DNA of 64,000 nucleotides, from the NCBI GenBank assembly GCA_019637175.1, contig JAHBWD010000009.1:124001-188000 (forward strand). Reading direction: 5' to 3'. The first letter of the stretch is position 1. Every line of letters starts with the position of its first letter. Below the pieces are notes generated by a model. It had not been told where the DNA came from and ran no database searches. It saw only the letters and a program-made list of their open reading frames with translations. The DNA is from Labilithrix sp. Its GTDB lineage: Bacteria; Myxococcota_A; Polyangia; Polyangiales; Polyangiaceae. This document shows, in pieces, positions 54,156-62,879 of this stretch. The position numbers and the translations under genes are program-made.

Positions 54156-56477
54156 ATGAGCGACGAGCCGGATCCCGCGGCCGATCCGACGATGGTCGGA
54201 GACACCGTCGTCCTGGGGCGGAGCTCGGACGGCGGGCGCGACTCCAGCGGCGCGCGCCTCGTCGCGGGGCGCTACGCCGTCGAAGGGCTGCTCGGCGCCG
54301 GCGGGATGGGCACCGTGTACCTCGCGCACGATCTCGAGCTCGACGAGAGGATCGCGCTGAAGGTGCTCCAGGGCGACGCCGCCGACCCGCGCCTCTCACT
54401 CGAGCTCTTTCGACGCGAGGTGAAGCTCGCCCGCCGCGTGACGCATCCGAACATCGCGCGCGTCTTCGACATCGGCGCGACGGCCGACGGGACCTTCCTG
54501 ACGATGGAGCTCGTCGACGGCGTGTCGCTCGGGTCGATCGCGGGCGAGCCGCTCGACGCCGGGCAGGCCGCCGAGATCGGGCTCGCGCTCTGCGACGGGC
54601 TCACCGCCGCGCACGACGCCGGCATCCTGCATTGCGACCTGAAGCCCGCGAACGTCATCGCCGCGCGGGACGGACGTCACGTCATCACCGACTTCGGCGT
54701 GGCGCGCGCCCTCCGCGCGTCGAGCTCGCCGTCGAGCGTCCGGCCGCTCGACGCTCCTATCATCGCCGGGACGCCCGCGTACATGTCGCCGGAGCAGATG
54801 GAGGGCAAGCCGCTCGACGAGCGCACCGACCTCTACGCGCTCGGCGCTCTCCTCTACCGACTCGTCGCCGGCGCATTGCCGTGGAAGAGCGACTCGTTCG
54901 CAAAGCTCCTCGCGGCGCGCAGCGCGAGCCCCCCGCCGGATCCACGCGACGCGCTGCCGAGCATCCCGTCCGTGATGGCCGAGCTCGTCATGAAGTGCCT
55001 CGCGCCGGCGCGGAGCGACAGGTTCGCGTCTGCCCGCGAGGTCGCGAGCGCGCTGCGCGGCGCGCTCACGACGCGCGCGAGGGCCGCGGTGCTCGCGGCG
55101 CCCGAGCGATCGCCCATCGCCGTGCTCCCCATCGACGCGACGGACGCCGAGCTCGACGCTTACCTCGCGGCCGGCATCGGCGACGAGATCGCCGAGCACC
55201 TCTCCGCGTCGGAGGAGCTCGCCGTCAAGCCGCGCGCGCTCGTGCGTCGGCTCGCGAGCGACGCCAACGGGTCGCCCGCGCTCGCGCGCGCGCTCCGCGT
55301 CGCGCACGCCGTCTCGGGTCACCTCTCGCGCGAGGGCGATCGACTGAACCTGGAGCTCAAGCTGATCTCGGTGCCGTCCTGGCGACCGACGCTCACGGCG
55401 AGCTTCGACTTCGAGGCCGCGGGCGTCCTCACCGTCGCGCGCCGCGCAGCGCGGCTCGTCGCGCTCGCGCTCGAGCGAGAGCCGGCCCACGCGCCAGAGT
55501 CCCCCGACGCGCCGGCGGACGCGGCCGCGGCGTTCTTGCGCGGCCGGTACCTCTATCGATCCGGCGACGAGGCGGCGACCGACGCCTTCGCGCGCGCCCA
55601 CGCGCTGGCGCCGGAGGACGCGCGCATCGCCGGGGCGTACGCGCTGGCGCTCGTACGCAGCGAGTCGCTCGGCGCGACCTCGCTCGTCCACGCGCGGGCG
55701 GTCGCCGATCGAACAGTGGAGCTCGCGCCGAACCTCGCCGAGGGGAGGCTCGCGCTGGCGCTCGTCAACCTGTACGAGGGCGAGGGCCGCGCGGCCGCCG
55801 TCGAGCTCCGACAAGCCTACCGGCTCGACCCCACGAGCGCCGACGTGCTCGGCTGGATGGGCCGCCTCCTCGTCGAGGTCGGGGCGATCCGCGAGGGGCT
55901 CGAGAAGATCGAGCGGGCCCTCGCTCGCGATCCGACGCTCGGGCTCGCGGCCGAGGCGCGACCGCGCGCGCTCGCGCTCCTCGGCGACTTCACGGCGGCG
56001 GTCGCGGCGTTCGACGACACGCGCACGCTCGTCGACGACCGACGCGCGTTCGCGCTCGGACGACTGCACGCGTGGCGTCCGACCGAAGCCGTCGAGGCGG
56101 AGCTCGTCGTCGCGTCGCGCGACGCGACGCGGTCCGCGAGCGCCCGCGCGATCCTCGGCGCGTTCATCCAGGCCGGGCGCGGGCAGCCGCTCTCCGACGA
56201 GATCGCCGAACAGTGTCTCGCCGCACTCCCGGGCGGAGGCGCGCCGCGTCGCGCCGCTTTCCGGATGCAGCTCCGCGCGGAGCTCTTCGCCGCCACCGGT
56301 CGCCGCGCGCTCGCGACGGCCGCGCTCGAGCACCTCGACGAGCAGAGCTTCGTGGACCTCGCGTGGATCGACGGCTGCCCGGCGCTCCTCCCTCTGCAGG
56401 GGAGCGCCGAGCTCGAGCGGCTCCGCCGCGCGACGGCCGCGCGCGCCATGCGTATCCGCGAGGCGCTGACGCGGTGA
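54156..56477 (+). CDS. Ser/Thr protein kinase with TPR-like C-terminus
   Basis: 773 aa. Kinase domain ~30-290: glycine loop LGAGGMGTVY, catalytic Lys in IALKVLQ, HCDLKPANV catalytic loop, DFGVARA, GTPAYMSPEQ and DLYALGALLY. The catalytic loop has Cys in place of the Arg of HRD, so it is a non-RD kinase that may not need activation-loop phosphorylation. The C-terminal ~450 residues are Ala/Leu-rich helical repeats with TPR spacing, preceded by a beta region of the adenylate-cyclase-associated type (IAVLPIDATDAELDAYLAAG). No transmembrane segment is obvious, so it is probably cytoplasmic. Confidence 0.92.
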   Translation: MSDEPDPAADPTMVGDTVVLGRSSDGGRDSSGARLVAGRYAVEGLLGAGGMGTVYLAHDLELDERIALKVLQGDAADPRLSLELFRREVKLARRVTHPNIARVFDIGATADGTFLTMELVDGVSLGSIAGEPLDAGQAAEIGLALCDGLTAAHDAGILHCDLKPANVIAARDGRHVITDFGVARALRASSSPSSVRPLDAPIIAGTPAYMSPEQMEGKPLDERTDLYALGALLYRLVAGALPWKSDSFAKLLAARSASPPPDPRDALPSIPSVMAELVMKCLAPARSDRFASAREVASALRGALTTRARAAVLAAPERSPIAVLPIDATDAELDAYLAAGIGDEIAEHLSASEELAVKPRALVRRLASDANGSPALARALRVAHAVSGHLSREGDRLNLELKLISVPSWRPTLTASFDFEAAGVLTVARRAARLVALALEREPAHAPESPDAPADAAAAFLRGRYLYRSGDEAATDAFARAHALAPEDARIAGAYALALVRSESLGATSLVHARAVADRTVELAPNLAEGRLALALVNLYEGEGRAAAVELRQAYRLDPTSADVLGWMGRLLVEVGAIREGLEKIERALARDPTLGLAAEARPRALALLGDFTAAVAAFDDTRTLVDDRRAFALGRLHAWRPTEAVEAELVVASRDATRSASARAILGAFIQAGRGQPLSDEIAEQCLAALPGGGAPRRAAFRMQLRAELFAATGRRALATAALEHLDEQSFVDLAWIDGCPALLPLQGSAELERLRRATAARAMRIREALTR

Positions 56478-56480
56478 GCG

Positions 56481-57260
56481 TCAGCGGCACGCCGCGCCGC
56501 GGTTGCACGCGTCGAGCGTCGTGCTGGCCGGGCAGCGCACCCAGTCCTGGCCGCCGCCCCTGCACCGGTGGACCTCTCCGTTGGCGACGCCGGCGGTGTA
56601 GCCGAGGCTGCACTGGCCTCTCGCGACGCTCGTGCCGTTGCCCCTGTTGAAGCAGGAGCCCGGCGGCGCCGTGGGCGTGTAGGTCGGCACGGGGTCCTTG
56701 CAGGCGAGCGGGTTCCCCACGCCGCAGTAGCAGTCGCCGTCGTAGACGCGCTGCGAGCCGCCGCAGGCCATCGCGCAGACGTCGCTGCGCTTCTGCGCGG
56801 TCGGCGTGATCTCCCAGCTCGTGCAGCTCGTCGGGATGATCTGCTGGAGCAGCGTGCCGATGTAGAGCCCGCAGCCAGCGGCGGTGACCACGGCACGCGA
56901 CGCGGCTCCGATCGTCACCGGCACGAGGCCGACGCTCGCCGACGCGGCGGTCGCCGCGACGGTGACGACGAAGTCCGAGCAGGCGTAGGCGCCCGAAGCG
57001 TGCGTGGCCGCCTGAACGATCGCGTTCTGCTGCGCGAGCGTCGCGTTGCCGTACGTGCAGCTCGTTCGCCACTCGCGGTAGCGGTGGTTGAAGCGGCAGT
57101 TGGCGGGATCCTGGCCGAGCGCGTCCTCCGACGACGCGGCCTCCTCGTCCGCATCGTCCGACGAGGGGCCGCTCGAGCAGCCGACCGTCGTGGTGAGTCC
57201 CAGGAGTCCCGCGAGGAACACACCAGGCGCGAGCTTCTTCACGACGGCGGACAATGACAT
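56481..57260 (-). CDS. Cysteine-rich lipoprotein
   Basis: 259 aa. Start at 57260 with AGGAG 8-12 nt upstream; lipobox TTVGC then a Ser/Asp/Glu-rich linker. The remainder has many Cys (NCRFNHRYREWRTSCTYG, YACSDF, SCTSW, VCAMACGG, DCYCGVG, SCFNRG, QCSLG, HRCRGGG, RCPAS, DACNRGAAC), so it is probably extensively disulfide-bonded. A short hydrophobic stretch around 95-125 is mildly membrane-like. No family identified. Convergent with the kinase gene (3 bp). The 18-bp dyad at 57387-57404 lies 127 bp upstream of its start. Confidence 0.7.
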   Translation of the reverse strand: MSLSAVVKKLAPGVFLAGLLGLTTTVGCSSGPSSDDADEEAASSEDALGQDPANCRFNHRYREWRTSCTYGNATLAQQNAIVQAATHASGAYACSDFVVTVAATAASASVGLVPVTIGAASRAVVTAAGCGLYIGTLLQQIIPTSCTSWEITPTAQKRSDVCAMACGGSQRVYDGDCYCGVGNPLACKDPVPTYTPTAPPGSCFNRGNGTSVARGQCSLGYTAGVANGEVHRCRGGGQDWVRCPASTTLDACNRGAACR

Positions 57261-57386
57261 GGCGTGGATCTCCTGAGCGCGGGGCCGATGTGGCCCGTTC
57301 GGATCCCTCCGCAAGCCGCGCACCAGAGCCGGACGGCCGGGACTCCACGTGATCTCCGCCGTGGATGGATCCGCGCCGGCTCGAGG

Positions 57387-57404
57387 TGTCGACCGCGGTC
57401 CACA
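57387..57404 (-). promoter_or_regulatory. 18-bp dyad upstream of cysteine-rich lipoprotein gene
   Basis: TGTGGACCGCGGTCGACA (minus-strand reading): inverted half-sites TGTGGAC and GTCGACA around CGCG. The same half-sites occur at 58660-58677, about the same distance ahead of the sigma54-activator gene. Likely a binding site for a dimeric regulator; identity unknown. Confidence 0.5.
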
Positions 57405-57440
57405 CCAGCCGAGGCCCGACGCGCGCTATGGTGGAGAGGC

Positions 57441-58628
57441 ATGCGTCCCTCGAGTGGTCGGCGTCTCTCGTTCGCGCTCGGTGCGCCGGCTGCACTCGTC
57501 CTCGCGGTGGGCGCCTGCAACGCGATCCTCGACAACGAGGAGCGGACGCTCCGACCGGCGGGCGCCCTCGAGGGCGGCGCGCCCGGCGGCGAGGACGCCG
57601 ACGCTCCGCCGCTCGTCGCCGAGGACGCCGGGGGCGACGGCTCTTGCTCGAGCGATCTCCGGACGGACGCGAAGCACTGCGGCCGATGCGATCACGACTG
57701 CCTCGGCGGCGCGTGCGAGCTCGGCGTCTGCCAGCCGTTCGTGTTCGCGAAGGTCACGCGACCGCAGCAGGTGTTCGTCGTCGACGGCGCGCTCTACTTC
57801 TCCGACGGCCTCAGCACCGGCGCGGACGGCGGCGTCAGCTGGTGCCCGGTCGAGGGGCCGTGCGCCAGCCCGCCGAGAATCGCGCTCGGGCCCGGCGCGT
57901 TCGGCCTCGCCGTCGACGCCCAGGGACTCGCGATCGCCGCGCCCACCGCCGGCTTCGTCTACACGTACCCGCTGCGCTTCCCGGCGAGCGTCACCGGACA
58001 GCTGCGCGTCGCGGGCGTCGAGCCCGTCGGCGCCGCGCTCGACGCGAACAACGTCTACTTCACGACGGCCTCCGGCGCCGTCCATCGATGCAACCGCACC
58101 ACCGGCTGCGGGGGGACCCCGCCGCGCATCGCGACCGGCACGGGACGCGGCGGCCACCTCGCCGTCGACGCCACGAACGTCTACTGGGCGTCGGACGGAT
58201 CGGCCGGCGGCGGATGCGACGGTTGCCTCCAGGGCGCGCCGAAGACCGCCACAGACGCCACGCCGTCGGCGGTCAGCCTTGGGCGGAAGCCGCAGACGTT
58301 CTCGATGAACGGGACGCGCCTCTTCTGGACCGGCATCGGCGGAGCTTATGGGGGCGAGGTGTCGTGGCGCGACGAAGGCGTGGGCGGCAACGAGTTCTTC
58401 TACGCGAGGCAGGTCGGCCGGCCGTGGGGCGTCGCGGCCGACGCCGCCGAGGTGTTCTTCACGATCGCGAGCGACGGGACCGTTCGCCGGTGCCCGCGCG
58501 CCGGCTGCGGGAACGCGAGCGAGACCATCGCGACCGCCCAGACCGAGGCGCGGGGCATCGCCGTCGACGCGAAGGCCGTCTACTGGGCGAGCTTCGCCGA
58601 CAACGTCGTCATGAAGCTCGCGCGCTGA
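57441..58628 (+). CDS. Lipoprotein with Cys-knot-like motif and beta-propeller repeats
   Basis: 395 aa. Lipobox VGAC. An acidic linker is followed by a Cys motif, CSSDLRTDAKHCGRCDHDC, then LGGACELGVCQP, a pattern frequent just ahead of propellers in myxobacterial surface proteins. The remainder has repeated strands of the form NVYFTTASGAVHRC, NVYWASDGSAGG, EVFFTIASDGTVRRC and AVYWASFADNVVMKL, typical of a six- or seven-blade propeller. Function unknown. Divergent from the cysteine-rich lipoprotein. Confidence 0.75.
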   Translation: MRPSSGRRLSFALGAPAALVLAVGACNAILDNEERTLRPAGALEGGAPGGEDADAPPLVAEDAGGDGSCSSDLRTDAKHCGRCDHDCLGGACELGVCQPFVFAKVTRPQQVFVVDGALYFSDGLSTGADGGVSWCPVEGPCASPPRIALGPGAFGLAVDAQGLAIAAPTAGFVYTYPLRFPASVTGQLRVAGVEPVGAALDANNVYFTTASGAVHRCNRTTGCGGTPPRIATGTGRGGHLAVDATNVYWASDGSAGGGCDGCLQGAPKTATDATPSAVSLGRKPQTFSMNGTRLFWTGIGGAYGGEVSWRDEGVGGNEFFYARQVGRPWGVAADAAEVFFTIASDGTVRRCPRAGCGNASETIATAQTEARGIAVDAKAVYWASFADNVVMKLAR

Positions 58629-58659
58629 GAGGCCTCGCCGTCCGCGCGGCCGAGGTTGG

Positions 58660-58677
58660 TGTGGACCGTCGTCGACA
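58660..58677 (+). promoter_or_regulatory. 18-bp dyad upstream of sigma54 activator gene
   Basis: TGTGGACCGTCGTCGACA; half-sites TGTGGAC and GTCGACA identical to those at 57387-57404. Lies 140 bp before the start at 58818. A few matching bases continue downstream (GATCCA...GGCGG), so the conserved element may be ~45 bp. Confidence 0.5.
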
Positions 58678-58817
58678 GCCGATCCACACGCGGCGGCGTG
58701 GCTGGCGCGAAGGCCCGGCGAAGCCGCCGGAGCGCCACCTCCGGGAGGTGGCCCGCCTCGTGCTCGCACGAATCGGGCAACGGGGGCCCGAGGATCGAGG
58801 ACAATGTGCAGAGCGCG

Positions 58818-60161
58818 ATGCGAGACGGCGAGACGCAGTTCGGCAGGACCACGCAGCAACACGAAGCGCCCGTCGCCCTCGTGAGGCATGCGCGCCTCCG
58901 CCGTCCTCGGCTCGCGTGGACGGACGCCTACGGCAACCACGAGATCGCCGTCGAGGGCCGCTGGGTGCTCGGCTCGGCGCCGAACGCCGAGGTCTGCGTC
59001 GCGGACCGCGCGGTCTCGCGTCTCCACGGAGAGCTCGATCCCACGCCGGACGGCCTCTGGTTCCGCGACCTCGGGAGCAAGAACGGCTCGTTCGTCGACG
59101 GCATCCGGGTGACGGGCGCGCTCGTGCCCGACGGCGGCACGGTGCGCGTCGGCTCGACGGCGATCGCCGTCCGCTATGGCGAGGAGCTCGCGGAGGAGCG
59201 CATCTGGGGCGCGTCGCAGCTCGGCGAGCTCGTCGGCAGCTCCGAGGTGATGCGCAAGCTCTTCGCCAAGATCGTCCAGCTCGCGCAGACCGATCTCTCG
59301 GTCCTGATCGTCGGCGAGACCGGCACCGGCAAGGAGCTCGTCGCGCGGGCGCTGCACGACGCGTCCGCGCGCGCGGGGTTCCCGCTCGGCGTGATCGACT
59401 GCGCGTCGATGCCCGAGCACTTGCTCGAGTCGGAGCTCTTCGGTCACCGGCGCGGCGCGTTCACCGGAGCCGATGTCACGCACGAGGGCATCGTCGAGCG
59501 GAGCGACGGCGGGACGCTGTTCCTCGACGAGATCGGCGAGCTGCCGCTCGGCGTCCAGCCGAAGCTCCTCAGGCTCCTCGAGACGCGGACGTTCCGGCGC
59601 CTCGGCGAGACCAAGTTCCGCCGCGCGAACGTGCGCTTCGTCGCCGCGACGCACCGCGATCTCCGCAAGCTGGTCAACGCGGGCGCGTTCCGCGAGGACC
59701 TCTACTTCCGCCTCGCCGTCGCGAGCCTGCCCGTCCCCGCGCTCCGCGAGCGCGAGGACGACATCCCGCTGCTCGTCGAACGTTTCGCACCGGAGCTGCC
59801 CTCCTCGCTCTCGCGCGCCGCGCTCGTGCAGCACGCGCGCTCGCGGGGGTGGCCCGGCAACGTGCGCGAGCTCCGCAGCTTCGTCCAGCGCGCCGCGGCG
59901 CTCGGGACCGTCGAGCCCGAGGACGCCGATCCCGAGCTCGCGCGCTTGCTCCCGGCGACGCCGGCCGGGCGATCCGAGACGCCCACGCTCGATCTGGACA
60001 AGCCGTTCAAGGACGTGCGCGACGGGTGGGTGGAGCACCTCGAACGCGAGTACCTTGCGGCTCTGATGAACGCTCACAAGCGCAACGTCTCCGCCGTGGC
60101 GCGCGCGGCCGGTCTCGATCGCACCTACGTGCATCGCCTGATCAAGAAGCACGGGCTGTAG
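58818..60161 (+). CDS. FHA-domain sigma54-dependent transcription activator
   Basis: 447 aa from the ATG at 58818; an upstream in-frame ATG at 58656 would add 54 low-complexity residues. Residues ~30-115 are an FHA domain (WVLGSAPNAEVCVAD, AVSRLHGEL, LGSKNGSFVDG) that reads phosphothreonine. Central AAA+ domain: GETGTGKE (Walker A), ELFGHRRGAFTGA with the sigma54-contact GAFTGA loop, GGTLFLDEIGELP (Walker B) and the sensor region FREDLYFRLAV. A C-terminal Fis-like HTH is seen in AVARAAGLDRTYVHRLIKK. It is expected to respond to a Ser/Thr kinase, and kinase genes lie on both sides. Confidence 0.95.
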   Translation: MRDGETQFGRTTQQHEAPVALVRHARLRRPRLAWTDAYGNHEIAVEGRWVLGSAPNAEVCVADRAVSRLHGELDPTPDGLWFRDLGSKNGSFVDGIRVTGALVPDGGTVRVGSTAIAVRYGEELAEERIWGASQLGELVGSSEVMRKLFAKIVQLAQTDLSVLIVGETGTGKELVARALHDASARAGFPLGVIDCASMPEHLLESELFGHRRGAFTGADVTHEGIVERSDGGTLFLDEIGELPLGVQPKLLRLLETRTFRRLGETKFRRANVRFVAATHRDLRKLVNAGAFREDLYFRLAVASLPVPALREREDDIPLLVERFAPELPSSLSRAALVQHARSRGWPGNVRELRSFVQRAAALGTVEPEDADPELARLLPATPAGRSETPTLDLDKPFKDVRDGWVEHLEREYLAALMNAHKRNVSAVARAAGLDRTYVHRLIKKHGL

Positions 60162-60217
60162 ATCACGGTCGATGTCCGACTTGACCACGCCAGAGCGGGC
60201 TGTGAAGATCGACCGGC

Positions 60218-61852
60218 ATGCCGGCGCTCGTCCGCGAAGGAGAGGTCTTTGCCGGCAAGTACCGCGTCGAGCGAATCCTCGGCGAGGGTGGCCACGGCCT
60301 CGTGTTCGCGGCGCGGAGCCTCGAGCTCGACGAGCGCGTCGCGATCAAGCTGCTGAAGCGCCTCGGCACGGACGCCACGACGGCGGAGCGTTTCCTCCGT
60401 GAGGCGCGCGCCGCGATCCGGATCCGGGGCGACGGAGTCGCCCGCGTCTACGCGGTCGACGAGCTCGACGGCGACCTCTTCATGGTCATGGAGTACCTCG
60501 AGGGCCACGACCTCCGCCGCGAGGTCATGGAGCTCGGCGTCCTCGCGGTGGGCGACGCCGTCGATTGCATCTTACAAGTATGCGACGTACTCGGGCGCGC
60601 CCACGGCATGGGGATCATCCACCGCGACATCAAGTCGGCCAACCTCTTCAGCGTCGCGCGGCCCGACGGCCGCCGGCAGATCAAGGTGCTCGACTTCGGC
60701 ATCGCGCGCTCGCTCGATCCCGTCGAGGCGTCGCTGACGCAGGCGCCGCAGATGATCGGCTCTCCGCACTACATGGCTCCGGAGCAGGTCGTCGACGGCC
60801 GCACGGTCGACGAGCGCACGGACATCTGGGGGCTCGGCGCGACGCTCTTCGAGCTGCTCGCCGGCGTGACGCCGTTCGGCGGCGGCACGATGCTCCAGCT
60901 CCTCTTGCGGCTCCAGACGCAGCCGCCCGACGATCTCCGGCTCCTCCGGCCCGAGGTGCCCGCCGAGCTCGAGCGCGTCGTCCTCCGCTGCCTCGAGAAG
61001 GACCGCGCGCACCGCTTCCCCGACGTCGGCTCGCTCTCGGCCGCGCTCGCGCCGTTCGCGCGGATCGGCGCGGACCTGACGGTGTCGTCGATGCGCGCGG
61101 ACGCGAGCGACGCGAGCGATCTCGATCCGACCGTGAACAACGCGCCCGCGAAGGCGCCGCCGCGAGCCTTGCCGGCGGGCGCTCCGGCGACGGCGTCCAC
61201 GGTGCGTTCGGCGGGCGCCACCGTGGCGGCGGCGGCAGCGGCGGCGCGGGTCGAAGCGCCGGGTTCCACCGTGCGCTCGGCCGACCACGGCGCGCCTCCG
61301 CCGCGCGCAGAGGACGCCCCGACACGACGAGCCCGCGACGACGCGCGCGCGTGGCCTCCTCTCTCGCCGATGACGACGGCGGGCCCGGCGGCCGCGACGG
61401 CGGCGGCCACGCGGAGCGCTCCGGCGACGGCGTCTCGCGCCACGGCTCCGGTGCTTCTCGTCGGTGCGATGGCGGTGCTCCTCGGCGTCGTCGCCGTGAT
61501 GAAGCTGCGCGGCGCTCCCACGCCCGCCGCCGCGGGTGGAGCGGCGACGACGGCGACGGCGGGCGATCCGGAGCCCGCCGTCGCGGCGCCGGCGGCGACC
61601 GCGCCGCTCGCGATGCCTGCGCCGGGCGTCGCCGCCGAGCCTGCCGGCACGGCAGCGGCGCTCGCCGCGCCTACCGTCGCCGAGCCCGCCCCGGTCCCCG
61701 AGCCCGCCGCGATTCCCGAGCGCGCCGCCGCCGCCGACAGCGCAGCCGCTCCCTCGACGCCTCGCGCGAAGCCCGGAGGGCGAGCCACCGCGCTGAGCGC
61801 ACGCCCGCCCCGAACGACACCGAGCACGCCCTTGCCGGACGATCGCCAATGA
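60218..61852 (+). CDS. Membrane Ser/Thr protein kinase
   Basis: 544 aa. Kinase domain ~8-280: LGEGGHGLVFAA, catalytic Lys in VAIKLLKR, HRDIKSANLF, LDFGIARSL, GSPHYMAPEQ and DIWGLGATLFE, i.e. a canonical RD kinase. Then an Ala/Pro/Arg-rich juxtamembrane region, one transmembrane helix (about 413-430, APVLLVGAMAVLLGVVAVM in its core) and an Ala/Pro-rich exported tail. It may sense an external signal and phosphorylate a threonine read by the FHA domain of the neighbouring activator. Its stop overlaps the next gene (ATGA). Confidence 0.93.
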   Translation: MPALVREGEVFAGKYRVERILGEGGHGLVFAARSLELDERVAIKLLKRLGTDATTAERFLREARAAIRIRGDGVARVYAVDELDGDLFMVMEYLEGHDLRREVMELGVLAVGDAVDCILQVCDVLGRAHGMGIIHRDIKSANLFSVARPDGRRQIKVLDFGIARSLDPVEASLTQAPQMIGSPHYMAPEQVVDGRTVDERTDIWGLGATLFELLAGVTPFGGGTMLQLLLRLQTQPPDDLRLLRPEVPAELERVVLRCLEKDRAHRFPDVGSLSAALAPFARIGADLTVSSMRADASDASDLDPTVNNAPAKAPPRALPAGAPATASTVRSAGATVAAAAAAARVEAPGSTVRSADHGAPPPRAEDAPTRRARDDARAWPPLSPMTTAGPAAATAAATRSAPATASRATAPVLLVGAMAVLLGVVAVMKLRGAPTPAAAGGAATTATAGDPEPAVAAPAATAPLAMPAPGVAAEPAGTAAALAAPTVAEPAPVPEPAAIPERAAAADSAAAPSTPRAKPGGRATALSARPPRTTPSTPLPDDRQ

Positions 61853-62811
61853 CGCGGCCGCGCTACGTCATGGCTCCACGGCGCCTCGCGCTCATCGCCG
61901 GCGCGCTCGCCGCGCTCGCCGGCACGTCGCCGGCACGCGCCGCCGACGCCGAAGCGCAGGCGCTCTTCGACGAGGGCAAGCGCCTCATCGCGCGCGGCGA
62001 CGTCGCGGCCGCCTGCGAGCGCTTCGAGCGGAGCCAGCGCATCGAGCCCGCGGGCGGCACGCTGCTCCACCTCGCGAGCTGCCGCGAGAGCGAGGGCAAG
62101 ACGGCGACCGCCTGGACGCTCTTCAACGAGGCGCTCAGCGCCGCGCGCACCGCAGGCCGCAAGGATCGCGAGCAGGTCGCGACCGAGCGCATCGCCGCCC
62201 TCGAGCGCCAGCTCGTGCGTCTCCGCATCGTCGTGCCTCCCTCCGCGCGCGTCGCGGGGCTCGGCGTCCTCCGCGACGGCAAGGAGGTCGATGCCGCGGG
62301 CTGGGACGTCGCCGTCCCCGTCGATCCCGGCCCGCACGAGGTCGAGGCGCGCGCGCCCGGCCGGCGCGCGTGGAGCACCCGCGTCGACGCTCGCGCCGGC
62401 ACCAAGGCCGTCGACGTGGAGGTGCCGGTGCTCGCGCCCGACGAGAGCGCCGACGCGCCGCCGCCGCTCCCTCCCCTGGAGGAAGACGCGGGCGACACGC
62501 GCCGTACGCTCGCCGTCGTCGCCGCGGGCGTCGGCGTCGTCGGGATCGCGATCGGCAGCTTCGCGGGGCTCCGATCCATGTCGATGCGCGACGACGCGAA
62601 CCGGCTCTGCGGAGGGCCGCCTCCCCGCGACTGCCCCCGGGAGGGCGTCGACGCGGCGGACGACGCGCTGACGTACGGCACCGTCTCCACGGTCGCTTTC
62701 GTCGTCGGCGCCGCGGGCCTGGTGGGCGGCGCCGTCCTCTGGTTCACCGCGCCCACGCAGCGCGCGCTCGCGAGCTCGCTCCTCCGCGGGCGCCTCCTCG
62801 TCTCCTTCTGA
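61849..62811 (+). CDS. Secreted/membrane TPR and PEGA-like protein
   Basis: 320 aa; the start overlaps the kinase stop by 4 bp, so it is translationally coupled. Signal peptide to ARA, then a TPR-like helical region (EAQALFDEGKRLIARGDVAA, CERFERSQRIEPAGG, YHLASCRESEGK-like), a PEGA-like beta region (PVDPGPHEVEARAPGRRAWS), a Pro/Glu linker, and two transmembrane helices at about 218-240 and 281-305. Such proteins commonly accompany kinases in Polyangia; it may be a sensor or substrate of the kinase. Confidence 0.8.
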   Translation: MTRPRYVMAPRRLALIAGALAALAGTSPARAADAEAQALFDEGKRLIARGDVAAACERFERSQRIEPAGGTLLHLASCRESEGKTATAWTLFNEALSAARTAGRKDREQVATERIAALERQLVRLRIVVPPSARVAGLGVLRDGKEVDAAGWDVAVPVDPGPHEVEARAPGRRAWSTRVDARAGTKAVDVEVPVLAPDESADAPPPLPPLEEDAGDTRRTLAVVAAGVGVVGIAIGSFAGLRSMSMRDDANRLCGGPPPRDCPREGVDAADDALTYGTVSTVAFVVGAAGLVGGAVLWFTAPTQRALASSLLRGRLLVSF

Positions 62812-62879
62812 GGCCGGCGCGCGAGCGAGCGCCCGCGCCGGGCCTGGGATATCGTCACGGCCATGAGGGTCGCCGGTCC

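Noticed and set aside
54396..56333. 645-codon minus frame antisense to the kinase gene
   Set aside because: Kinase motifs on the plus strand are complete; the antisense frame has no recognisable domain.
57349..60184. Overlapping long frames in 57.3-60.2 kb on both strands
   Set aside because: They shadow the propeller lipoprotein and the FHA-sigma54 activator, whose motifs are unambiguous.
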